The position numbers were made by a program, and so were the translations under genes. Below are positions 5,298 through 9,574 of a DNA stretch of 9,574 nt, piece after piece. The notes under the pieces were generated by a model, which saw only the letters and a list, made by a program, of their open reading frames with translations, was not told the origin of the DNA and made no database searches. The number at the start of each line of letters is the position of its first letter. The first letter of the stretch is position 1. Origin of the DNA: Comamonadaceae bacterium (GTDB lineage Bacteria > Pseudomonadota > Gammaproteobacteria > Burkholderiales > Burkholderiaceae_C); contig CANCAO010000038.1 in NCBI GenBank assembly GCA_947374105.1, positions 1-9,574 on the forward strand. The letters run 5' to 3'.

Positions 5298-5903
5298 TCA
5301 CAACCAACGCTCACGAATCAAGTTGACCATGACCTGCGCCGCTTGACCGCGATGACTGTGCTGGTTCTTCACCTCGGTGGGCAACTGAGCAAAGGTTTGT
5401 CCGAAGGCGGGGATGAACATCACCGGGTCGAACCCAAAACCGTTCGTGCCCACGGGCTCGCGTGTGATCTCACCCACCACGCGGCCCACCGCAATCAGCG
5501 GCTCCGGGTCATCGGCCGAGCGCAGCGCCACCAGCGTGCTGACCAGAGCAGCGCGGCGATTGCTGATGCCCTGCATCTGCTCCAGCAAGGCGCGCACGTT
5601 GTTGTCATCACTCTTGGCGTAGCCAAACTGGGTGGCATAGAAAGCCGTGTCCACACCGGGCAGACCACCAAAAGCGTCCACGCACAAGCCCGCATCGTCG
5701 GCCAGCGCGGGCAGGCCGCTGAGAAGCGAGGCATGGCGAGCCTTGGCCAGCGCATTTTCAACAAAGGTGCGGTGCGGCTCTTCGGCCTCGGGAATGTTCA
5801 ACTCAGACTGGCGCACCAGTTGCAAGCCGGTGCTGCCCAACATGGCCTGCAACTCGCTCAGCTTGCCGGGGTTGTTCGATGCGAGAACGATTTTTAGATT
5901 CAA
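5298..5903 (-). CDS. rdgB: dITP/XTP pyrophosphatase RdgB (HAM1 family)
   Basis: It hydrolyses non-canonical purine triphosphates (dITP, XTP, ITP) to monophosphates and pyrophosphate, cleaning the nucleotide pool. Family blocks are visible: LKIVLASNNPGKLSEL at the N-terminus, TFVENALAKARHA, LPALADDAGLCVDAFGGLPGVD (acidic metal/catalytic region), GFGFDPVMFIP and KNQHSHRGQA near the end. The usual SAR after PGVY is replaced by PGVDTAFY, which I believe occurs in betaproteobacterial forms. The longest frame starts at GTG 5915, but AAAGGGG directly touches that codon and would be its Shine-Dalgarno at zero spacing. TTG 5903 has GGAG 6 nt upstream and gives the family-typical start MNLKIVLASNN, hence 201 aa. 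It follows rph closely and precedes hemW. Confidence 0.93.
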   Translation of the reverse strand: MNLKIVLASNNPGKLSELQAMLGSTGLQLVRQSELNIPEAEEPHRTFVENALAKARHASLLSGLPALADDAGLCVDAFGGLPGVDTAFYATQFGYAKSDDNNVRALLEQMQGISNRRAALVSTLVALRSADDPEPLIAVGRVVGEITREPVGTNGFGFDPVMFIPAFGQTFAQLPTEVKNQHSHRGQAAQVMVNLIRERWL

Positions 5904-5909
5904 AAGTGG

Positions 5910-5919
5910 CTCCACCCCT
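5910..5919 (-). promoter_or_regulatory. Ribosome binding site deciding the rdgB start
   Basis: The minus-strand AGGGGTGGAG places GGAG (5913-5910) 6 nt before TTG 5903. The alternative GTG (5915-5913) lies inside this purine tract, so it is more likely part of the ribosome site than the start codon. Confidence 0.5.
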
Positions 5920-5921
5920 TT

Positions 5922-5948
5922 AAATAGTAGCGAAAGTAGCTACTATTT
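5922..5948. repeat. Comamonadaceae-type intergenic hairpin between rph and rdgB
   Basis: AAATAGTAGC-N7-GCTACTATTT is a perfect 10-bp inverted repeat followed on the plus strand by TGATAGC. The GCTACTATTTTGATAGC form recalls a short dispersed motif common in Comamonadaceae genomes (recognised from memory). The rph stop codon TAG (5945-5943) lies inside the right arm, and the last rph codons (LSK) come from the same motif. It could pause transcription or modulate the rdgB ribosome site just downstream. Confidence 0.6.
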
Positions 5949-6671
5949 TGATAGCGATTTAGTCTGTAGCTGGATCAGCTCGGCAATCCCTTGTTCGGCC
6001 AAGCTCAATAAACTGTCCATTTGTGTGCGGGTAAAGGCCATGCCTTCGGCGGTGCCTTGAACCTCGACAAAATGGCCCGCTCCGGTCATCACCACGTTCA
6101 TGTCGGTGTCGCACGCCGAGTCTTCGCTGTAGTCCAGGTCAAGCAAGGCCATGCCTTGCTTGAGACCGACCGAGATAGCGGCTACAGGGCCGGTGATGGG
6201 TGACTCGGTCAACTTGCCTTCTTTAAGCAGCCAGCTCACTGCGTCCTGTGCAGCCACAAAAGCGCCGGTAATAGCCGCCGTGCGCGTACCGCCATCGGCC
6301 TGTAGCACATCACAATCCAGCGCAAGGGTGCGCTCACCCAGCTTACCCAGATCAAACACGGCACGTAGGGATCGGCCAATCAGGCGCTGGATTTCCTGGG
6401 TGCGCCCGCTTTGCTTGCCACGGGCGGCCTCGCGGTCGTTGCGTTTGTGCGTGGCACGCGGCAGCATGCCGTATTCGGCCGTAACCCAACCCTGGCCAGT
6501 GCCGCGCTGGTGTGGCGGCACTTTTTCTTCGACCGAGGCGGTGCACAGCACCCGGGTGTTGCCAAATTCAATCAGCACCGAGCCTTCGGCGTGCAGGGTG
6601 TAGCCACGGGTGATGCGCACCGGGCGCAACTGGTTGGCGGCCCGCGCGTTGCTTCTTAAAAAATCAGTCAT
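5943..6671 (-). CDS. rph: Ribonuclease PH
   Basis: This is a phosphorolytic 3'-5' exoribonuclease that trims tRNA precursors and works as a hexamer in the cytosol. The 242 residues match RNase PH along their length: an N-terminal [75 protein letters not shown], and the phosphate-binding block [13 protein letters not shown] near residues 125-137. [33 protein letters not shown], with its conserved acidic metal ligands, and a C-terminal helix ([13 protein letters not shown]) follow. ATG 6671 fits the family start. No convincing Shine-Dalgarno is seen. The final residues (KSLSK) run into the intergenic hairpin and look like an accidental extension. It is 54 bp downstream of the phosphatase gene and 39 bp upstream of rdgB. 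Confidence 0.96.
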   Translation of the reverse strand: MTDFLRSNARAANQLRPVRITRGYTLHAEGSVLIEFGNTRVLCTASVEEKVPPHQRGTGQGWVTAEYGMLPRATHKRNDREAARGKQSGRTQEIQRLIGRSLRAVFDLGKLGERTLALDCDVLQADGGTRTAAITGAFVAAQDAVSWLLKEGKLTESPITGPVAAISVGLKQGMALLDLDYSEDSACDTDMNVVMTGAGHFVEVQGTAEGMAFTRTQMDSLLSLAEQGIAELIQLQTKSLSK

Positions 6672-6725
6672 GAATCAGTAGTAAATAGGCAGAAAAAATG
6701 GTGTAACGGGTGTCAGCCGTAAGTC

Positions 6726-7640
6726 TTATTTTTTCTTGACTGAAGAGCGCCGTATGGCATCGTTGATTTCCGCAATAGATCGCTCAATCTCTTCGTCGTT
6801 CAAATCATCAGACAAATTATCGTAGCCGCCAGCTTGAACGGTTGAGGCACAAACGCCTTCGTCCATGCTCTGCGTGGAGACGCTAACCCGGGTAGCCTCA
6901 AAAACATCGGGGGTTTCCCATTCAAGTGCCAAAGCCGTCACGTTATCACTGCTGTTGCCGGCTTTAATCAGGGCCCTGTCCACCAGATCACGAACCGCCT
7001 CAGCCACCGTTTTATTAGCTAATTCATACACGATTTCAATATCGCTCAAGCTGCCCCATAGACCATCGGAGCACAGCAATATCTTGTCTCCTTCCTTCAA
7101 GGCCACAGGCCCGGTGATTTCAAACACCGGCGGGGTAGGGGAGCCCAAGCAGGTGTAGAGCATGTTCCGATTGACTCCTTCACTCAACTTCTCATTGGTC
7201 GAGTTACCCTGCTTTTGTTCAACGTAGGAGTGGTCACGTGTTTTGGCCAACAGCTCACCATCACGCACCAGGTACAAACGCGAATCACCACAATGGATCC
7301 AGCTGATGCCGCCCTCTTGAATCAAGGCAGCCACCAAAGTGGTGCGCGGGGAATCAGACATCCCTTTTTCGATTGAGTACCGCTGTATTTTCCGGTCTGT
7401 GATTTTAATGGCCCGCTCTAAAAAAGAGTACGCATCGTCAATCCCGGTTTTGGAATCGTTCTGGAACAAGCCCGTCATGACTTGCAGGGCCATCTGGGAA
7501 GCAACTTCTCCTTGAGGGTGTCCACCCAAACCATCAGCCACCAAAAAGAAGCTTGCATTGCGGGTGTAGGAATAACCCATACGGTCTTGGTTGACCTCTC
7601 GCCCGCCGATACGACTGAGCTGAAATACAGAAAATTTCAT
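6726..7640 (-). CDS. PP2C-family Ser/Thr protein phosphatase (Stp/PppA-like)
   Basis: This is a 304-residue metal-dependent (Mn/Mg) protein phosphatase, predicted cytosolic, with no membrane segment. The PP2C motifs appear in order: GGREVNQDR (12-20, metal Asp19), VADGLGGH (34-41, metal Asp36), SPRTTLVAALI (97-107), HCGDSRLYLVRDG (116-128, Asp119), LCSDGLWGSLSD (189-200, Asp192) and SSDNVTALAL (230-239, Asp232). The catalytic domain ends near 242. A tail of about 60 residues follows, acidic (NLSDDLNDEEIERSIAEIND) and then basic (RRSSVKKK). Its ATG overlaps the kinase TGA (ATGA, 4 bp), so translation is coupled and it very probably dephosphorylates the kinase and its substrates. GGTGGAAAG before the start can serve as ribosome site. 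It resembles the Stp and T6SS PppA groups, but no T6SS gene is in the window. Confidence 0.93.
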   Translation of the reverse strand: MKFSVFQLSRIGGREVNQDRMGYSYTRNASFFLVADGLGGHPQGEVASQMALQVMTGLFQNDSKTGIDDAYSFLERAIKITDRKIQRYSIEKGMSDSPRTTLVAALIQEGGISWIHCGDSRLYLVRDGELLAKTRDHSYVEQKQGNSTNEKLSEGVNRNMLYTCLGSPTPPVFEITGPVALKEGDKILLCSDGLWGSLSDIEIVYELANKTVAEAVRDLVDRALIKAGNSSDNVTALALEWETPDVFEATRVSVSTQSMDEGVCASTVQAGGYDNLSDDLNDEEIERSIAEINDAIRRSSVKKK

Positions 7641-8644
7641 TTTTTCTTTCCACCGGCGTCAGCGGCACCTCTGACGCTTTTTTTGCTGTCAGTCAACATG
7701 CTGTCAAACTGCATACGCACCTTTTCACCCATGGTCAATTTCGTATAGCGACGCTCCCCCTCGCGATTGATTTCCTTTTGCAAGGCGAACACCGACTGGG
7801 GCCGAGCGAGCGGGTCCAGTGCCATGCACCACTCAACCACTTCAATCAAATTGTCTGAGTAAATGCCGCGTAACCGGGAGAGCGCGGTAGCAAAGCGGTC
7901 TTTCTCCTTTCGCTGTGGTGCTTCGTTAGGCGGGTAGCCTTGCATGCAGGAATAAATGCAGGCGCCAATGGCATAAATGTCAGTCCAAGGGCCCATGGGG
8001 GTGTCACGACGGTACATCTCGGGGGCCGCAAAGCCCGGTGTGTACATAGGTCGAATGAAGTTTCCCTCTTTGCTAAGTACCTCGCGTGCGGCGCCAAAAT
8101 CAATCAGAACTGAGCGGTTGTCATCCGTGACGAAAATATTCGCAGGCTTGATGTCCAAATGCAACATCTTGTGCTGATGAACGATGCGCAAACCGCGCAG
8201 AATCTCATCGAACAAAGAGAGAATTGTGGACTCACGAAATACTTTTTGATTCTTGAGGTCCTTGGCGGTAATGATGAAGTCTTGGAGGGATGCGCCTTCC
8301 AGGTAATTCATCACCATGTAAACGGTTTCGTTTTCACGGAAGAAATTCAGCACGCTCACCACCGAGGGGTGAGATATCTGGGCCAAGGAGCGTCCTTCTT
8401 CAAAAAAACTCTTCAAGCCCAGACGGTACAAGGAGAGTTTTTCCGGCTGCACCCGAGGCGTCAACTCACCCGGCTCCCGGGTCGCAAGCGACGCGGGTAG
8501 ATACTCTTTAATTGCGACCTGCAGTCCTTCTGTATCCAGCGCCAGATAAACCACACCAAACCCACCCGCTGCAACTTTGCGAACGATCTTGTAACCGCCA
8601 ATGACGGTGTCTGGTGCGAGAGGGGCGGGTTTGACCTTTGACAT
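7637..8644 (-). CDS. Cytosolic Hanks-type Ser/Thr protein kinase, non-RD
   Basis: This 335-residue kinase (ATG 8644) has all the main Hanks subdomains: a glycine loop KVAAGGFGVVYLA (23-35, first Gly replaced by Ala), Lys46 in VAIKEYL, the helix-C region FFEEGRSLAQI with Glu82/Glu83, a catalytic loop HLDIKPANIF (162-171), DFGAAR (182-187) and the P+1/APE region PGFAAPEM (203-210). The usual HRD arginine is Leu, so it is a non-RD kinase, which often do not require activation-loop phosphorylation. There is no transmembrane or PASTA segment. The C-terminus is basic (DSKKSVRGAADAGGKKK). An in-frame TTG at 8704 would add 20 residues and leave only 17 bp to the divergent yicC; ATG is preferred, although neither start has a clear Shine-Dalgarno. 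It overlaps the phosphatase gene by 4 bp. Substrates are unknown. Confidence 0.92.
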   Translation of the reverse strand: MSKVKPAPLAPDTVIGGYKIVRKVAAGGFGVVYLALDTEGLQVAIKEYLPASLATREPGELTPRVQPEKLSLYRLGLKSFFEEGRSLAQISHPSVVSVLNFFRENETVYMVMNYLEGASLQDFIITAKDLKNQKVFRESTILSLFDEILRGLRIVHQHKMLHLDIKPANIFVTDDNRSVLIDFGAAREVLSKEGNFIRPMYTPGFAAPEMYRRDTPMGPWTDIYAIGACIYSCMQGYPPNEAPQRKEKDRFATALSRLRGIYSDNLIEVVEWCMALDPLARPQSVFALQKEINREGERRYTKLTMGEKVRMQFDSMLTDSKKSVRGAADAGGKKK

Positions 8645-8721
8645 ATTTTCTGACCCGGTACTAAGTTGATCCGGCGCAACCCGGTTATTCTTGGGCCTAC
8701 TCAACTGACCCTTAAATTGCC
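8645..8721. promoter_or_regulatory. Divergent promoter region between kinase and yicC
   Basis: This 77-bp gap separates the divergent kinase (ATG 8644) and yicC (ATG 8722), so it should hold promoters for both directions. TTAAAT (8712-8717) resembles a -10 box for yicC but lies only 4 bp before its ATG, with TTGGGC (8691-8696) a poor -35 at 15-bp spacing. I cannot assign firm promoter boxes. Confidence 0.35.
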
Positions 8722-9574
8722 ATGCCAGTTTACAGCATGACTGGCTATGCCAGCCTCCAGAACACCACTGCGAGCCCCTCTACAGCGCCGGATGCCAAGG
8801 GGGCTACAAGTGGTCACCTCGGTCTTGAAATTCGCTCTGTCAACAGCCGATTCCTGGACTTGTCATTTCGACTACCTGAGGAACTGAGGCAACACGAGCC
8901 CGCCCTGCGCGAACTACTGACGGGTAAGCTGAAGCGGGGCAAAGTAGAGGTTCGAATCGCGGTAGAAAGCGGGTCAACCAACACAATTCCAGACCCAACT
9001 CCGGCATTGTTACAACGACTCAACACCGTCCAGGACAACGTCTTGGCATGGCTGCCCAAGGCCAATGCCTTGAGCGTGTCTGACATCCTTAAACTGGCCT
9101 CCAGCACGCAGGGAGCCGCCCGCGACTGGGATGAGGCTGTTCTGCCCTTGGCTGAAAAGACCCTGAAAGATTTGCTCTCGGCTCGACAACGCGAAGGGGG
9201 TCGACTCGCCAGCATGCTGCTAGAACGTATCGGACAACTGCGACTGCTAGCGCAGCAAGCCTTGCCACTGGTGCCGCAACTCGTGACCCAGCAGCGACAG
9301 CGTTTTCTGGAACGCTGGAAGGAGGCCATGGCCTTGACCGAAGGCAGCGCCACACCCGAATCAGCTCAAGACCGGGCACTGACTGAGGCGACGGCTTTTG
9401 CCATTCGCATCGACGTAAACGAAGAAATCACCCGCCTCAACTCCCATCTGGATGAGGTGGAGCGTCTAATAACCAAAGGCGGAGAAGTTGGCAAGCGGCT
9501 TGATTTTTTGATCCAGGAAATGCACCGTGAGGCCAACACCATGGGTTCCAAGTCAGCTGCGCTGGAGTTGACTC
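8722..9574 (+). CDS. yicC: YicC-family endoribonuclease, 3' end outside the window
   Basis: The frame is open from ATG 8722 to the window edge, 284 codons. About 20-25 residues should be missing, as the family is about 290-310 aa. It begins MPVYSMTGYASLQN, the hallmark SMTGYA start, then shows LGLEIRSVNSRFLDLSFRLP and LRELLTGKLKRGKVEVRI of the YicC N-terminal domain. The C-terminal DUF1732 part is clear: DVNEEITRLNSHLDEVERLI, then GGEVGKRLDFLIQEMHREANTMGSKS. YicC proteins have been reported as endoribonucleases acting on small RNAs and mRNAs in E. coli; the precise role here is inferred from the family. In Burkholderiales, gmk commonly follows it. An inner ATG at 8737 (MTGYAS) is possible but less likely. 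No clear Shine-Dalgarno is present. Confidence 0.93.
   Translation, partial: MPVYSMTGYASLQNTTASPSTAPDAKGATSGHLGLEIRSVNSRFLDLSFRLPEELRQHEPALRELLTGKLKRGKVEVRIAVESGSTNTIPDPTPALLQRLNTVQDNVLAWLPKANALSVSDILKLASSTQGAARDWDEAVLPLAEKTLKDLLSARQREGGRLASMLLERIGQLRLLAQQALPLVPQLVTQQRQRFLERWKEAMALTEGSATPESAQDRALTEATAFAIRIDVNEEITRLNSHLDEVERLITKGGEVGKRLDFLIQEMHREANTMGSKSAALELT

Noticed and set aside
6690..6699. T-run (minus strand) between the phosphatase gene and rph as an intrinsic terminator
   Set aside because: No stable GC-rich hairpin precedes the run, and the genes are closely spaced on the same strand, so read-through is more likely.
8645..8704. TTG 8704 as the kinase start
   Set aside because: It would add a non-conserved 20-residue leader and leave 17 bp to the divergent yicC start. 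ATG 8644 begins just before the kinase domain.
8674..8706. AGTTGA/TCAACT inverted repeat in the kinase-yicC gap
   Set aside because: Six-base arms 21 nt apart are common by chance, and no further symmetry extends them.
8814..9551. Minus-strand frames of 61-179 codons opposite yicC
   Set aside because: The plus-strand frame from 8722 carries clear YicC motifs. The opposite frames are Ser/Arg-rich shadows.

Overview
The window is ordinary chromosomal DNA of a betaproteobacterium, most likely a member of the Comamonadaceae (Rhodoferax/Polaromonas-like). I infer this from the GC-rich codon use, from the gene order yicC / Ser-Thr kinase / PP2C phosphatase / rph / rdgB / hemW, which I recognise as a Burkholderiales arrangement, and from an intergenic hairpin of the GCTACTATTTTGATAGC type that I recall as recurrent in Comamonadaceae. 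No database was searched. I see no transposase, phage gene, tRNA, rRNA or CRISPR array.

Layout. Positions 1-507 (+) hold the C-terminal part of a zinc-type alcohol dehydrogenase (MDR family). Positions 508-761 are a 254-bp gap between convergent genes, filled by two large, unrelated stem-loop elements (533-639 and 691-776). The second contains the stop codon of the next gene. Positions 762-3188 form a nickel module: a histidine-rich CobW-family GTPase (-), a divergent nikR (+), and a NiCoT-type Ni/Co permease (-) that converges on nikR. The permease start codon directly abuts a perfect 10-9-10 inverted repeat resembling the E. coli NikR operator, and no Shine-Dalgarno sequence is present. Positions 3312-3959 (-) encode a dual-BON-domain lipoprotein. 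Positions 4060-8644 (-) carry hemW, rdgB, rph, a PP2C phosphatase and a cytosolic Ser/Thr kinase. They are closely spaced and probably co-transcribed from the kinase end. yicC (+) starts at 8722, is divergent from the kinase and runs off the window.

How the genes work together. NikR senses nickel and probably represses the permease through the operator-like palindrome. The CobW-like GTPase is a plausible intracellular Ni/Co handling protein. The kinase and phosphatase overlap by 4 bp (ATGA) and form a reversible phosphorylation pair. They sit among RNA and nucleotide housekeeping genes: RNase PH, the dITP/XTP pyrophosphatase RdgB, the haem chaperone HemW and the ribonuclease YicC.

The most interesting signals are (i) the NikR-like operator fused to an SD-less start, with a degenerate relative upstream of the BON lipoprotein, (ii) the two stem-loop elements at 508-776, and (iii) the recurrence of gene ends (cobW, rph, NiCoT) inside inverted repeats. 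Several starts (cobW, hemW, rdgB, kinase) are uncertain, and the choices are explained in each entry.
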